The notes beneath the pieces were generated by a model that worked only from the letters and a program-made list of their open reading frames with translations, searched no databases and was not told where the DNA came from. The translations under genes and the position numbers were made by a program. A DNA stretch of 64,000 bases from Methylobacterium sp. PvR107 (GTDB lineage Bacteria > Pseudomonadota > Alphaproteobacteria > Rhizobiales > Beijerinckiaceae): contig NZ_JAFIBW010000001.1 in assembly GCF_017833295.1 (NCBI RefSeq), forward strand, positions 3,809,501-3,873,500, written 5' to 3'. Shown one piece after another: positions 34,251-44,980 of the stretch; the first letter of the stretch is position 1; each line of letters opens with the position of its first letter.

Positions 34251-35939
34251 GTGCCGCTCAAGTCCCTGTCCATCCGCAGCAAACTGATTGCTGCCTTCGC
34301 CGTTCTGCTCCTGCTTCTCGGCGGCCTGAGCCTCGTAGGCCTTCGAAGCGCCTCAACGCTCAACGGGCTTCTCCTCGATGTCGAGACGAACTGGCTGCCG
34401 AGCGTGCGCGCCGCAAGTCAGATCGATGCCCTGACCGGGCGGTATACCACCAGCCTGCTCCGTCATATCTTGACGGAGGAGCCGCAGATGCTGGCTAGCG
34501 TCGACAAGGATCTTGCCGAACGGGGTCAGAAAATCGATGCGGCCACGAAAAGCTACGAAAAGCTGATCAGTTCTGCTGAGGAACGCGCGCTCTACGAAGC
34601 GTTCGCCCGGGATTGGGGGACGCTCTCAAGTGTCGTCGAGCCGATCCTCGCGCTGTCCCGCAAGGGCGAGAAGGCGCAAGCGCTCAGCCAATACGAGGCC
34701 AAGGTGGTCGGGCCGCGTCGGAACGCCTCGGTGGCGCTGGATAAGATCATCAAGCTCAACCAGGATGGCGCCGAGCAGGCCGCGAGCGAAAGCCAGGCCA
34801 CATACGCTCAGACGCGCGCCATGCTCATCGGCGTCGGCCTTTTCGCCGTGGCTCTGTCGATCGGGTTGGCTGCCATGATCATCTTGAGCATCGCGCGCGG
34901 CATCAACTCGGTGGTGCAACCGATGCAGGCGCTCGCCGACGGCGACCTCTCCGTCGCCATCCCGCATCAGGGCCAGAAGACGGAGATCGGAACGATCGCG
35001 AATGCCGTGCAGGTGTTCAAGAATGGCCTGCTCCGCATGAAGGCGCTGGAAGAAGAGACCGCGGTGGCGCGTCTGGAAGCCGAGGAGCAGCGCAAGACCG
35101 GGATGCGCCAGATGGCCGACGGCTTCGAGGCTGCCGTCGGCGGCATCATCGGCATGGTCTCGTCGTCGGCGACCGAATTGCAGGCCACCGCTCAGACCAT
35201 GACGGCCACGGCAACCGAGACCGCCAGCCAGTCGACCACCGTGGCGGCTGCCGCCGAGGAGGCCGCCTCCAACGTCAACACCGTCGCGGCGGCGGCGGAG
35301 GAGCTGGGCTCGTCGGTCCAGGAGATCGGCCGCCAGGTCGCGGGCTCGGCCGAGCTGGCGCAGCGCGCCGTGCACGAGGCCGACCAGACCGGCACCCTGG
35401 TGCAGGAGCTGAGTGCCGCCGTCTCGCGGATCGGCGATGTGGTCGGCTTGATCTCGAACATCGCCGGGCAGACCAACCTGCTGGCCCTCAACGCCACCAT
35501 CGAGGCGGCGCGCGCGGGTGCGGCGGGCAAGGGCTTTGCCGTCGTCGCCTCCGAGGTGAAGGCGCTGGCCGAGCAGACCGCCAAGGCGACGAACGAGATC
35601 TCCGGCCAGATCGCGCAGATCCAGGCCTCGACCGGGCAGGCGGTGACGTCGATCGGCGGCATCACCGGGCGGATCCGCGAGATCAGCGGCGTGGCGACCT
35701 CGATCGCCGCGGCCGTCGAGCAGCAGGGGGCGGCCACCCAGGAGATCGTGCGCAACGTCGCTCAGGCCGCCATGGGCACCGGCGAGGTGACGAGCAACAT
35801 CTCCGGTGTGGCCAATGCGGCCGAGGAGACGGGGGCGGCCGCCAGCCAAGTTCTGGGAGCAGCCTCGGAATTGTCGCGCCAGTCCGAGCACCTCGGCGCG
35901 GAGGTCGCGCGCTTCCTTGCCACCGTGCGCGCCGCCTGA
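34251..35939 (+). CDS. methyl-accepting chemotaxis protein
   Basis: A 562-residue transmembrane chemoreceptor. TM1 spans about 12-32 ([17 protein letters not shown]). A periplasmic four-helix bundle follows (about 33-190), then TM2 at about 193-215 ([19 protein letters not shown]) and HAMP at about 217-270 ([15 protein letters not shown]). The cytoplasmic signalling domain (about 300-560) has the hairpin tip [20 protein letters not shown]. No CheR-docking pentapeptide ends the protein. The start is GTG 34251 with GAGGTCAG upstream. The 5' region at about 34145-34195 is A+T-rich and probably holds the promoter. The ligand is unknown. Confidence 0.93.
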   Translation: MPLKSLSIRSKLIAAFAVLLLLLGGLSLVGLRSASTLNGLLLDVETNWLPSVRAASQIDALTGRYTTSLLRHILTEEPQMLASVDKDLAERGQKIDAATKSYEKLISSAEERALYEAFARDWGTLSSVVEPILALSRKGEKAQALSQYEAKVVGPRRNASVALDKIIKLNQDGAEQAASESQATYAQTRAMLIGVGLFAVALSIGLAAMIILSIARGINSVVQPMQALADGDLSVAIPHQGQKTEIGTIANAVQVFKNGLLRMKALEEETAVARLEAEEQRKTGMRQMADGFEAAVGGIIGMVSSSATELQATAQTMTATATETASQSTTVAAAAEEAASNVNTVAAAAEELGSSVQEIGRQVAGSAELAQRAVHEADQTGTLVQELSAAVSRIGDVVGLISNIAGQTNLLALNATIEAARAGAAGKGFAVVASEVKALAEQTAKATNEISGQIAQIQASTGQAVTSIGGITGRIREISGVATSIAAAVEQQGAATQEIVRNVAQAAMGTGEVTSNISGVANAAEETGAAASQVLGAASELSRQSEHLGAEVARFLATVRAA

Positions 35940-35971
35940 GCGTTCGCGGATCCGTCATCGTCGCCGACGAG

Positions 35972-36003
35972 GGCCCGCCTCCGCGCATCTGCGGAGGCGG
36001 GCC
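35972..36003 (+). terminator. strong hairpin terminator after the chemoreceptor gene
   Basis: GGCCCGCCTCCGC (35972-35984) pairs perfectly with 35991-36003 over 13 bp, with a 6-nt loop (GCATCT). It lies 33 bp after the stop codon. Only TT follows the stem, so release may be less efficient than with a full T-run. Confidence 0.65.
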
Positions 36004-36104
36004 TTGAGCGTTCGGCGGCCAGGCAGCGCGGGGTCGCGTCGCCGAGCCCGGAATTTACCGCGCTGCGCCTGCTCAGCCGCCTTGCAGCAGCCGCCTCGAG
36101 ATAC

Positions 36105-36192
36105 AGGAATCCAGAACCGCAGTCGGCGACAAACCTGGCCGCGTCGGCGGGTCTGGATCCCGGACCCCGCTCCGCGGCCTCGGGATGACGGG
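36105..36192. repeat. palindromic intergenic repeat, GGAATCCAG...GGGATGACGG type
   Basis: This element shares GGAATCCAGAACCGC, CAAACCTG, GCGTCGGCG, CTGGATCCCGG and CGGGATGACGGG, in the same order, with the reverse complement of the repeat at 50992-51106. It lies in the 3' gap before the pdxA-like stop. It lacks the left terminal arm, so it may be a shortened copy. Confidence 0.65.
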
Positions 36193-36201
36193 TCGGCTCT
36201 G

Positions 36202-37227
<1,026 letters not shown>

Positions 37228-37246
37228 GGGTCGCTCCTGTCGGGCG

Positions 37247-38338
37247 TCAGTCCGGCCTGAGGCCGTTCTGGTGAAGTAGATCGCGCCAGACGCACTCCGT
37301 TCCGAAGGCGCCCGATTTCGACACCACCGCGAGCCCGTCCCAGCGACCGCCCCGCAGGGTCGAGCGCGGCAGGCCGGGGGTGATCTGGCCGGTGACGTCG
37401 AGGCGCCCGACCCGAAGCGCGAGGCACAGCGCCTTCAGGGTCTCGCCGCCGGCGACCAGCAGCGTGCCGGGCTTCGGGATCCGGTCGATCACGCCCGCGA
37501 AGGTTTGGGCGATCCGCGCCGCCGCATCCGCCCGGGCCGTACCGGCGGGCAGCGCGAGGCTCGCCAGGACGACGCCGTCCCGGTCGAGACGCGTCCGCAC
37601 GGCGCCGGCATGGTCCGGGTGGTCCGGCGACAGGACGAGGTGATGGCCGCCGCAGGCCGCGAGCTGCGTGGCGGTCTCGGTCCGGTCGGAGCCGAACAGG
37701 CCGAGTACCGGGCCGGCGAGACGTGCGTCGCTCGGGGCCGCGACGCCGCGCGCCAGGGCCGCCGCGAGGCCGCCGCTGCCGCACCACAGCACCGCACCGT
37801 CCCGGCCGAGCGCCGCCACCCGCGCCAGATCGGCGTCGCTGTCCGCGTCGTAGACCGCGACGCCCGGAACCGGCCCGTCGGCGACGGAGGCCCGGCGCGC
37901 CGGAAGCCCAACCGCCCGCAGCGCCTCGGCGATGTCGCCGGAGACCGGCGCCCAGCCACCGTCTCGCCGCGCGAGCTGCCGCCCGCTCTCGGTGCGGCGG
38001 CCCTGATACGGGAAGGCGGGCGCGACGATGCAGCGATCCCAGGCGCCGAGGCGCATCACGGCGGCGAGTTCCGCCGCCCAGGGTCCGCGCAGCAGGCTGT
38101 CAACCTTCTTGAAGGCGATGTCGGCGTCGCGCAGCCGGGGCGCGAGGCCGCCGACGATCCCGGCGGCAGCCTCCTCCGACAACTCGCGGGTGCCGGAATC
38201 GATCGCCAGGCAGCCGGGCGCCTCGGCGGGCAGGATCTCCGGCCACGCCACCGGGATCGGCCCGCACAGGCCGGTGAAGCCGGCCGCCGTGTCGAGGGTG
38301 CCGGTCAGGTCGTCGGCGATGAGGCGCAGGCGGGTCAT
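37247..38338 (-). CDS. four-carbon acid sugar kinase (DUF1537 family)
   Basis: A 363-residue kinase of the threonate/tetronate group that phosphorylates four-carbon sugar acids at O4. The N-terminal domain (about 1-205) has LRLIADDLTGTLDTAAGF and FKKVDSLLRGPWAAEL. The C-terminal nucleotide-binding domain has the Gly-rich TLLVAGGETLKALCLAL and VVSKSGAFGTE. ATG 38338 is well placed just before the ADDLTG motif. It precedes the pdxA2-like gene by 19 bp, and both are probably regulated by the GntR gene at 38791. Confidence 0.88.
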   Translation of the reverse strand: MTRLRLIADDLTGTLDTAAGFTGLCGPIPVAWPEILPAEAPGCLAIDSGTRELSEEAAAGIVGGLAPRLRDADIAFKKVDSLLRGPWAAELAAVMRLGAWDRCIVAPAFPYQGRRTESGRQLARRDGGWAPVSGDIAEALRAVGLPARRASVADGPVPGVAVYDADSDADLARVAALGRDGAVLWCGSGGLAAALARGVAAPSDARLAGPVLGLFGSDRTETATQLAACGGHHLVLSPDHPDHAGAVRTRLDRDGVVLASLALPAGTARADAAARIAQTFAGVIDRIPKPGTLLVAGGETLKALCLALRVGRLDVTGQITPGLPRSTLRGGRWDGLAVVSKSGAFGTECVWRDLLHQNGLRPD

Positions 38339-38599
38339 GCCGCGCGCGAGCGGATCACGGCGGCATGGCCGGAGCCGCGCCTGTGCGGGTCCTTGCGGCC
38401 GGCGGCCGGATCGCCGACCGGTCCGATGGCAGCAGCGCCGGCTTCGGCACGCATCCTGGGGATCCTCGCGGTGGGCACAGCCCTGACTTGTTGTGAAGCT
38501 GTCGGCCGGATACGCCCGACTCGCGCGGCCGGTCAAGGAACGGCGCCCAGGGCCTGGCGTGCTGAGGCGTCCGCCGGGACGATGGCGATCAACTCGCAC

Positions 38600-38741
38600 C
38601 GTCATTCCGGGGCCGCACAGCGGCGCCCGGAATCCAGCGCCGCCGACGTGGCCGTCCTGGCACCGGCAGCAGTTCAGGATTGCCCGCCTCCCGCGTGTCC
38701 CTACGGATCCGGGCCCTGCTTCGCGGTCCCGGAATGACGGG
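38600..38741. repeat. palindromic intergenic repeat with 11-bp terminal arms
   Basis: The element is bounded by CGTCATTCCGG (38600-38610) and CCGGAATGACG (38729-38739). Its interior (CCCGGAATCCAGCGC, GGCACCGGCAGCAGTTC) matches the repeat at 50992-51106 in the same orientation. It occupies much of the 452-bp gap between the kinase start and the GntR stop. I see no gene in that gap. Confidence 0.75.
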
Positions 38742-38790
38742 GTGATCTGTCGGAAGCTGCCCGCCTGGTCGCCGGCGCGCTGCGGGACAC

Positions 38791-39564
38791 TCAAGGCGGC
38801 GACATCGACAGGTCGAGGAGCCGCCCCTCGAACAGGCGGTCGCGCGAGCGGCGGATATGGGCCTCCATGCGGGCGCGGGCGGCCTCGGCATCGCCGTCGC
38901 GGATCGCCGCGAAGATCCCGCGATGCTCCTCCAGCACCCCGCGCAAGCCGGAATTCGGGCCGAGCAGCGCGAGACCGTGGATCTTCATGCCGACCGCAAT
39001 GTGCGATTGCAGCGCCTGCAGGGACGCCGCGAAATAATGGTTGTTGGCCGCTGCCGCGATCGCGTGGTGGAAGGCGAAATCGGCGTCCTCCCGATGCTGC
39101 TCCTGGCGGGTGGCGACGGCGAGGCGGTCGAGGGCGGCCTCGATCCGGGCCAGCGCGGCCGCGTCGCGGCGTGCCGCGGCGTGGCCGGCGGCGGCGGGCT
39201 CGATCGTCAGGCGGAACTCGTAGCAGCGCTGGATGTCGGCGATGCTCTCCACCGGCGCGAATCCCGGTGCCGGGCTCGGCCCGCGCGGCCGGACGAAGCT
39301 GCCCGCCCCCTGTCGCGAGACGATCGCACCCTCGCGGCGCAGCCGGTCGAGGGCCGCCCGCACCACCGGCCGGGACACCTGGAAGTGGCGGGCGAGATCG
39401 TGCTCGCCCGGCAGGCGGGTATTGTCCGCGTAGGTGCCGTCGGCGATGCCCGCGCGGATCGCGCGGTAGATGCCGTCGGCCGGGGCGATCGGCCGCACCG
39501 GCGCGGACACGGGACGTAATGCCGGATCGGAGGCCTCCGCTCGGCCGGTCAGGGCTGACGACAT
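38791..39564 (-). CDS. GntR/FadR-family transcriptional regulator
   Basis: A 257-residue regulator. The winged helix (about 25-90) has [20 protein letters not shown] and [17 protein letters not shown]. The FCD effector domain (about 110-240) has [19 protein letters not shown] and the metal-binding His residues around [13 protein letters not shown] 39564 has GGAGGTGC eight bases upstream. It is divergent from the permease gene by about 206 bp, with two yGT-N-ACr sites between them. It is likely a repressor of the tetronate genes on both sides. Confidence 0.9.
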   Translation of the reverse strand: MSSALTGRAEASDPALRPVSAPVRPIAPADGIYRAIRAGIADGTYADNTRLPGEHDLARHFQVSRPVVRAALDRLRREGAIVSRQGAGSFVRPRGPSPAPGFAPVESIADIQRCYEFRLTIEPAAAGHAAARRDAAALARIEAALDRLAVATRQEQHREDADFAFHHAIAAAANNHYFAASLQALQSHIAVGMKIHGLALLGPNSGLRGVLEEHRGIFAAIRDGDAEAARARMEAHIRRSRDRLFEGRLLDLSMSPP

Positions 39565-39615
39565 CCGGAAGCACCTCCGTCCGCGCTCTGCCAAATCAGC
39601 GTGGAAGCCGCGTGC

Positions 39616-39636
39616 TTGTCAACGATCTGTCGACCA
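39616..39636. promoter_or_regulatory. tandem GntR-type operator candidates
   Basis: TTGTCAACGA (39616-39625) and CTGTCGACCA (39627-39636) both fit the yGT-N2-ACr pattern of GntR/FadR operators and lie one base apart. They sit 52 bp upstream of the GntR start and 135 bp upstream of the divergent permease start, the expected place for a shared autoregulated operator. Confidence 0.5.
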
Positions 39637-39770
39637 ACACACACGGCCGGACGCATGCCTGGATCTATGCGAAGCGGTGTGTTGCAGGCACTTGTCGAAA
39701 GGTTGTAGCAGGCGGCCGGGGGACGTGCGGGTGTCAGGCCCGGGACAGAGGCCGCACCGGAGGACGACCC

Positions 39771-40781
39771 ATGCAGATTCCGATCAAGCGCTCGCTGGAG
39801 CGCGTCCCCGGCGGCTTGATGGTCGTGCCGCTGTTCCTCGGGGCGATCCTCCACACGCTGTTCCCGAACATCGCGACCTTCTTCGGCTCGTTTACCGGCG
39901 CCCTGTTCAACGGGGCGCTCCCGATCCTCGCGGTGTTCTTCGTCTGCATGGGCGCGGGCATCGACTTCCGCGCCGCCCCGGCGATCGCCCGCAAGGGCGG
40001 GGTGCTGCTGGCTTCCAAGGTCGGCGTGGCGGCGCTCATGGGCGTGGTCGTCGGGCATTTTCTCGGCGAGGCCCCGGTCCTGAGCGGCGCTTTCGCGGGC
40101 ATCTCGACGCTGGCGATCGTGGCCGCCATGAACGACACCAATGGCGGGCTCTATCTCGCCCTGATGGGCCAGTTCGGCCGCCCGAAGGATGCGGGCGCCT
40201 ACGCGATCATGAGCCTCGAATCCGGCCCGTTCCTGACCATGGTGACGCTGGGTCTGGCGGGCCTCTCCGCCTTCCCGTGGCCGACGCTGGTGGGCAGCAT
40301 CCTGCCGCTGCTCATCGGCATGGTGCTGGGCAACCTCGACCGCGACATGCGCGCCTTCCTATCGCGCGCCGCGCCGGTGATGATCCCGTTCTTCGCCTTC
40401 GCCCTCGGCTTCGGGCTCGACCTCGCCAAGATCTGGCAGGCGGGCCTGCTCGGCATCGGGCTGGGCGTGGCCGTCGTCGTCGTGACGGGGGCGGTGCTGT
40501 TCGTCGCCGACCGTCTCACCGGCGGCAACGGTGTGGCGGGCGTCGCCGCCGCCTCGACGGCCGGCAATGCCGCCGCCGTGCCGGCGATCATCGCGGCCGC
40601 CAACCCGGCCTACGCGGACGCCGCCGGGCCCGCGACGGTGCTGGTTGCTGCGAGCGTCGTGGTCACCGCCCTGCTGGTGCCGCTGCTGACCGCCTTCGTG
40701 GCCGCCCGGGTCCGGCAGGACGCGGACCAGACCGAGCCTCTGCTGGAGCCGGTCCCGCAGCCCGCGACCACGGCCCACTGA
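39771..40781 (+). CDS. KdgT-family carboxylate permease
   Basis: A 336-residue membrane protein with about 10 helices (PF03812, 2-keto-3-deoxygluconate permease family). The N-terminal pattern is [20 protein letters not shown]. Other family features are [24 protein letters not shown] and [24 protein letters not shown] 39771 has GGAGGACG nearby. KdgT uses the proton gradient to import sugar acids. With the kinase and PdxA2 gene nearby, threonate or erythronate is a more likely cargo than ketodeoxygluconate. That assignment is inferred. Confidence 0.88.
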   Translation: MQIPIKRSLERVPGGLMVVPLFLGAILHTLFPNIATFFGSFTGALFNGALPILAVFFVCMGAGIDFRAAPAIARKGGVLLASKVGVAALMGVVVGHFLGEAPVLSGAFAGISTLAIVAAMNDTNGGLYLALMGQFGRPKDAGAYAIMSLESGPFLTMVTLGLAGLSAFPWPTLVGSILPLLIGMVLGNLDRDMRAFLSRAAPVMIPFFAFALGFGLDLAKIWQAGLLGIGLGVAVVVVTGAVLFVADRLTGGNGVAGVAAASTAGNAAAVPAIIAAANPAYADAAGPATVLVAASVVVTALLVPLLTAFVAARVRQDADQTEPLLEPVPQPATTAH

Positions 40782-40903
40782 GCCCCGCAACGGACCCGCC
40801 GCGGCCGCGCGCCGGGGCGGCAACCGAATTCGGGGACGTCCGGTTGTCTCGGCAGACAGCCCGGCACAGCCGCGGCGCACCGACAGACCGGAGCGGGCCC
40901 AGC

Positions 40904-41074
40904 ATGTCCACCGAATCGCGAGGCAAGACCCATATCGACATCTACGATCGGACCGTGCGCGAGGCCTGGGCCCAGCGCTTCGGGGTGAGCGAGGAGCGGC
41001 TTCGCAAGGCCGTCACCATGGTGGGCAGCCGGATCACCAGCGTGGCCGCCTATCTCGACAGGCCGGCCCACTGA
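40904..41074 (+). CDS. DUF3606-type small protein, 56 aa
   Basis: The frame reads MSTESRGKTHIDIYDRTVRE, then AWAQRFGVSEERLRKAVTMV, ending with SVAAYLDRPAH. The W-x2-x-FGVSEERLRKAV and VG segments are hallmarks of DUF3606. These proteins are common in Rhizobiales and have unknown function. It is followed 20 bp later by a DUF2934 protein on the same strand, a frequent pairing of small stress-type proteins. Confidence 0.7.
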   Translation: MSTESRGKTHIDIYDRTVREAWAQRFGVSEERLRKAVTMVGSRITSVAAYLDRPAH

Positions 41075-41094
41075 TCGCCGACGGCGGCGACGAC

Positions 41095-41370
41095 GTGAAG
41101 CCCGACCTTCATCCGTCCCCGGGGGCTTCGGCCCCGGGGCGCCCGCCTCAGCCTCCCGGGTCATCGCCCGTGCCCGTCCCCACGGGCGCGCCTCCGCCGC
41201 CCCGGGCGCCGGATTCCATCACCTTCGAGCAGATCCGCGAGCGCGCCTACGAATTGTGGGAGCGCAATCACCGGCCCGAAGGATTCGAGATCGAGTTCTG
41301 GCTCCTGGCCGAACGGGAGCTGCGCAAGGAGCGCGAGCGTCAGAAGGCCACCGACACGCCGCCGAGCTAG
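41095..41370 (+). CDS. DUF2934-type small protein, 91 aa
   Basis: A Pro-rich N-terminal half precedes a DUF2934 domain at the C-terminus: ITFEQIRERAYELWERNHRP, then EGFEIEFWLLAERELRKERE. The I-R-x-R-A-Y-x-L-W-E pattern and later W-x2-AE are diagnostic. The start is GTG 41095, since no ATG lies nearby. Function unknown. It is probably co-transcribed with the DUF3606 gene. Confidence 0.7.
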   Translation: MKPDLHPSPGASAPGRPPQPPGSSPVPVPTGAPPPPRAPDSITFEQIRERAYELWERNHRPEGFEIEFWLLAERELRKERERQKATDTPPS

Positions 41371-41448
41371 AGCGCCGTCCGGCGGGGCGGAGCCGGTCGC
41401 GGCAAGGTGGGCCGATCGCGCCGCCGACGCGACCGGTGAGGCCGCCGT

Positions 41449-42141
41449 TCAGCCTGTCCGGGCCGGCAGCGCGAACAGGTCGACGAAGGCGCACGCCAGA
41501 CCGGCCTCGCCCGCGAAGGCGAGCGTGCCGCCGGCGCCGTCCCGGACGAGGGGCGCCTTGCCGTAGATCGTCCGGCGCAGCGCCAGGGTATCGCCCGTGA
41601 AGGCGAGGTCTGGGGCCTCCATGACGCCGCGACGCACGCGGACCGCACCGCCCGCTACCGTCCCGACGAAGTCCTCGCCGGGGAAGTGAAATCCGGCCGA
41701 CACGGCCAGCGACGCGGCCCGCTCCGGATCGACCAGGGCCTGGAGCGACATCATGGCCGACGCCGCCGACATGAACAGGCCCCGGTCGTGCCGCGGAGAG
41801 CGCGCCGCCCAGCGTCCCATGGCGCGCATCAGCGGGGCAGCGTCACGACCCCAGTCCGAGAGGTCGTAGACCTGGATGCTGGCGGGCGACGGCAGCCGGT
41901 CGCGCAGGACGATGCCGGCCTCCTCCAGGCTCTCCAGGCGCTGCGTCAGCACGTTGGCGCTGATGCCGGGCAGGTTCACCCGGATCTCGCCGAAGCGGCG
42001 CGGGCCGAACACGAGCTCGCGCATGATCAGGAGCGACCAGCGCTCGCCGATGAATTCCAGCGCGAGGGCGGTGCCGCAGCTGTCGTCATGGCGGCGCTCC
42101 CGCGGGGTCGATCCGGCGGCAGTTATTTTTTCTAACTTCAT
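41449..42141 (-). CDS. HxlR-family transcriptional regulator
   Basis: A 230-residue regulator. The HxlR winged helix (about 20-110) has CGTALALEFIGERWSLLIMR and RFGEIRVNLPGISANVLTQR, and includes a cysteine near the N-terminus often used for redox or electrophile sensing. The extra C-terminal domain (about 130-230) is SCP2-like in pattern. ATG 42141 lies in a short A+T-rich stretch that probably includes its promoter. It is divergent from the VOC gene at 42243, so it may control the VOC-VOC-reductase group. Confidence 0.85.
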   Translation of the reverse strand: MKLEKITAAGSTPRERRHDDSCGTALALEFIGERWSLLIMRELVFGPRRFGEIRVNLPGISANVLTQRLESLEEAGIVLRDRLPSPASIQVYDLSDWGRDAAPLMRAMGRWAARSPRHDRGLFMSAASAMMSLQALVDPERAASLAVSAGFHFPGEDFVGTVAGGAVRVRRGVMEAPDLAFTGDTLALRRTIYGKAPLVRDGAGGTLAFAGEAGLACAFVDLFALPARTG

Positions 42142-42242
42142 AGTTGCTTTGTCTAACCGAGACTGCCAGCCTGCGCAAAGCGGGGCCGGTAGAGTCGCCG
42201 CGATGCGGCCGACAGGCTCGCCCACACGGAGGAATACGCCCG

Positions 42243-43034
42243 ATGCCCGTTGCCGAGGGAACACCCGTCTGGTTCGAATTGAGCGCCGGCGAGCCGGATG
42301 CGGCTCAGGCTTTCTACGAGGCGGTCGCGGGCTGGCGTGTCGTGCCGTCGCCCAGGCCCGAGCACGGCGGCTACCGGATCGGCGAGGCGGACGGGCGGCC
42401 CGTGGCGGGGATCCGGCGGACGATGCCGGAGGCACCGGGGTTCCCCGGATGGGCGGTCTATCTGGCGACCCGCGACGTCGACGCCGCTGCCGCGAGGGTC
42501 GTGGAACTCGGCGGCCGGATCCGGTTCGGGCCCGTCGACATCCCCCATGTCGGCCGCTTCGCGATGGTGAGCGATCCGCAGGACGTGGTCTTCGCCCTCA
42601 TGGCGGCGTCGAGCCCTGCGGAGAGCCGGGCCTTCGGGCCGGTGCCGCTCGGGACCGAGCCGACCGTCGGCCACGGCGTGTGGATTGAGCTCGCGACCCC
42701 CGATCCCGCCGGCGCCTTCGCGTTCTACGGCGCGCTGTTCGGCTGGGAGAAGCTCGGTTCCCTGCCGATGGGCGCGATGGGCGAGTACGCCTTCATCGGC
42801 CGGGGCGACCTGCGCCCCGGCGCGGTGATGTCGAGCGCGGCGACCGGCGCCCCGGCACGGTGGAACTGGTATATCCACGTCGCCGACATCGACGCCGCAC
42901 TCGCGACGGTCCGGGAGTCGGGCGGCTCGGTGCTCCAGGGGCCCGACCCGATCCCCGGCGGCAGCTACTCGGCCAACATCGCCGATCCGGCGGGCAACAG
43001 GCTCGGCCTCGCCGGCCCGCGCAAGGCAGCGTGA
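42243..43034 (+). CDS. VOC-family (glyoxalase/bleomycin resistance-like) protein, two modules
   Basis: A 263-residue protein with two tandem VOC modules (about 6-120 and 135-260). Each shows the beta-alpha-beta pattern: VWFELSAGEPDAAQAFYEAV and VWIELATPDPAGAFAFYGAL. Metal ligands of glyoxalase I are not fully conserved by eye, so the activity is uncertain. Such fused proteins are usually annotated as hydroxylase-type or dioxygenase-like VOC proteins. It begins a run of three closely spaced genes. Confidence 0.85.
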   Translation: MPVAEGTPVWFELSAGEPDAAQAFYEAVAGWRVVPSPRPEHGGYRIGEADGRPVAGIRRTMPEAPGFPGWAVYLATRDVDAAAARVVELGGRIRFGPVDIPHVGRFAMVSDPQDVVFALMAASSPAESRAFGPVPLGTEPTVGHGVWIELATPDPAGAFAFYGALFGWEKLGSLPMGAMGEYAFIGRGDLRPGAVMSSAATGAPARWNWYIHVADIDAALATVRESGGSVLQGPDPIPGGSYSANIADPAGNRLGLAGPRKAA

Positions 43035-43046
43035 GGGGAACCCGTG

Positions 43047-43547
43047 ATGACGAGCGTGAAGCTGACGACCTGCCTGTGGTTCGACCACGGCGAGGCCCGC
43101 AGGGCCGCGCAATTCTACGCCGACACCTTCCCGGACAGCCATGTCGGCGCCCCCATGAACGCCCCGTCGGATTACCCGAGCGGGTCGGCGGGCGCCGAAC
43201 TCACGGTCTCGTTCACCGTGCTCGGCCGTCCGTTCGTCGGCCTGAACGGCGGACCCGCCTTCAAGCCCAACCAGGCAGTCAGCTTCATGGTGCTGACCGA
43301 GGATCAGGCGGAGACCGACCGCTACTGGGACGCCATCGTGGGCAACGGCGGGGAAGAGAGCCAGTGCGGCTGGTGCCGGGACCGCTGGGGCTTCTCCTGG
43401 CAGATCACGCCGCGCGCGCTCCTGCGCGCCAACAGCGATCCCGACAGGGAAGCGGCGCGGCGCGCGTTCGAGGCGATGATGACCATGCGCAAGATCGACA
43501 TCGCCCGGATCGAAGCGGCGCTCCGCGGAGGTGCCGCCGATGCGTAG
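43047..43547 (+). CDS. VOC-family protein (PhnB/3-demethylubiquinone-like)
   Basis: A 166-residue protein of the PhnB-type VOC family: LTTCLWFDHGEARRAAQFYA, FTVLGRPFVGLNGGPAFKPN, then ETDRYWDAIVGNGGEESQCG and WCRDRWGFSWQITPRAL. The G-x2-C-G-W-C-x-D-R-W-G-x-S-W-Q-I-T-P pattern is diagnostic of this subgroup, often annotated as 3-demethylubiquinone-9 methyltransferase-like but with no methyltransferase fold. ATG 43047 is used, with GAGGGG upstream. It overlaps the next gene by 8 bp. Confidence 0.88.
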   Translation: MTSVKLTTCLWFDHGEARRAAQFYADTFPDSHVGAPMNAPSDYPSGSAGAELTVSFTVLGRPFVGLNGGPAFKPNQAVSFMVLTEDQAETDRYWDAIVGNGGEESQCGWCRDRWGFSWQITPRALLRANSDPDREAARRAFEAMMTMRKIDIARIEAALRGGAADA

Positions 43548-44205
43548 GATCACCGGCTCGCTGTTCCAGTCGCTCGACGGCGTGATCCAGGCACCGGGTG
43601 GGCCGGAGGAGGATCAGACCGGGTTCCGGCACGGCGGCTGGACCTTCCCGTACTTCGACGGCGCCCTCGACGGCCCGATGGGACGGCTGCTCGGAGGCGA
43701 ATATGAATTGCTGCTCGGACGGCGGACCTACGAGATCTTCGCCGCCTACTGGCCGCACAACGGCGACCAGCCGATCGGGGCGACCTTCAATGCCGTGCGC
43801 AAGCATGTCGTGACGTCGTCCGACCGGGCGCTGGACTGGAACAACAGCCACCGTCTCGTCGGCGATCCGGTCGCGGCGGTCGCGGGCCTCAAGGACAGCG
43901 ACGGTCCCGATCTCCTCATCCAGGGCAGCAGCCTGCTGTACCCGGCCCTGCTCCCGGCCGGGCTCATCGATCAGATCGTGCTGATCACCTTCCCGGTCAT
44001 GCTCGGCCGCGGCAAGCGCTGGTACGCGGACGATCCGGCGACAGCCCGCTCGTGGACGCCGATCGAGCAGGCGCACGCGCCGAACGGCGTCCACTTCGCG
44101 GCGTTCGCGCAGGGTGGTGCGGTTCAGACCGGCAGCTTCGCCACCAAGCCCCCGAGCGAGGAGGAGCGCGCGCTCCGCAGGCGCCAAGCGGAAGGCCGCT
44201 GGTGA
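43540..44205 (+). CDS. dihydrofolate-reductase-like (RibD C-terminal) protein
   Basis: A 221-residue protein of the RibD_C/DHFR-like family: RITGSLFQSLDGVIQAPGG at the N-terminus, GRRTYEIFAAYWP with the dinucleotide-binding motif, and LIQGSSLLYPALLPAGLID. It lacks the N-terminal deaminase domain of RibD, so it is probably a stand-alone reductase of unknown substrate. The ATG follows GGAGG and lies 8 bp inside the preceding VOC gene, showing coupling. Confidence 0.87.
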   Translation: MRRITGSLFQSLDGVIQAPGGPEEDQTGFRHGGWTFPYFDGALDGPMGRLLGGEYELLLGRRTYEIFAAYWPHNGDQPIGATFNAVRKHVVTSSDRALDWNNSHRLVGDPVAAVAGLKDSDGPDLLIQGSSLLYPALLPAGLIDQIVLITFPVMLGRGKRWYADDPATARSWTPIEQAHAPNGVHFAAFAQGGAVQTGSFATKPPSEEERALRRRQAEGRW

Positions 44206-44373
44206 GGCCGCGGCGCCGGGCGCGCGCCGGTTGAGCGCGCCGGCCCTGGCGCGACCCTTGCGTCATCCCCGGTCTGGTGAACGGGGGAGCGTGCGGGATG
44301 GGGCCGATCTGTCGGGAGCTTCCGGTGCAGGGCCCTCCGGCCGCCGCTGCGGCGCGCGGTTGAGCGCAGTCCC

Positions 44374-44943
44374 ATGTCACCTGTACCATCGCTGATCCAT
44401 CGCCCGCCGCCCTCGGAGCGGCAGGCGCCAGACGCGGAGCCCCTTGTCCTGACCCGTCGAAGCCTCGCGGCACTCGGCCTTGGCGGCGTCGCGGCCGCCG
44501 CGTCCGGGAGCGTCGCGCACGCCCAGGCGCAGGCGGTGCCGGGCAAGCCCGGGACGCTCACCGCCGGCCCGGTCTCGCAGGCGGGCCTCGGCCCGCGCCT
44601 GACGCTGCACGCCATCGACAATTTCCACGGTACGCCGGGTGCCGGGATGGTCTGCGACCTGTCTGTGCGCGACGGCGACACCTACCGGCCGATCAAGACC
44701 GTCACCACCGCCGCCAATGGCCGGCCGCCCGAGCCGCTCCTCGTGGACGACGCCCTCAAGGCCGGCCAGTATGAGCTGCTGATGCACGTGGAGGCATATT
44801 TCGCGGCGCTGGGCGTCACCCTGCCGAGCCCCAACTTCCTGAGCCGCGTGCCGATCCGCTTCCGGATCCGCGACGCCGGCCAGCGCTACCACCTGCCGGT
44901 GCTGTTCACGCCCTGGGGCTATTCCTACTATCGCGGCAGCTGA
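44374..44943 (+). CDS. Tat-exported 5-hydroxyisourate hydrolase (transthyretin-like)
   Basis: A 189-residue protein. A Tat signal (TRRSLAALGLGGVAAAASG) lies at about 27-46 and should send the folded domain to the periplasm. The transthyretin-related domain (about 70-189) keeps the catalytic His in LTLHAIDNFHGTPG, Arg in NGRPPEPLL, and the C-terminal YHLPVLFTPWGYSYYRGS. These are the residues used to hydrolyse 5-hydroxyisourate to OHCU in urate catabolism. An exported copy next to a cytosolic one is notable. The first ATG is used, because the twin-Arg lies too far in for a later start. Confidence 0.8.
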   Translation: MSPVPSLIHRPPPSERQAPDAEPLVLTRRSLAALGLGGVAAAASGSVAHAQAQAVPGKPGTLTAGPVSQAGLGPRLTLHAIDNFHGTPGAGMVCDLSVRDGDTYRPIKTVTTAANGRPPEPLLVDDALKAGQYELLMHVEAYFAALGVTLPSPNFLSRVPIRFRIRDAGQRYHLPVLFTPWGYSYYRGS

Positions 44944-44980
44944 CCCCGTCCCGATTCCCGCTTCTCAGGACAACGTCGCC

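Noticed and set aside
37247..39574. A 775-codon frame extending the kinase upstream into the GntR gene
   Set aside because: The kinase motif ADDLTG begins at 38338. The upstream part is low-complexity and overlaps a GntR gene in another frame.
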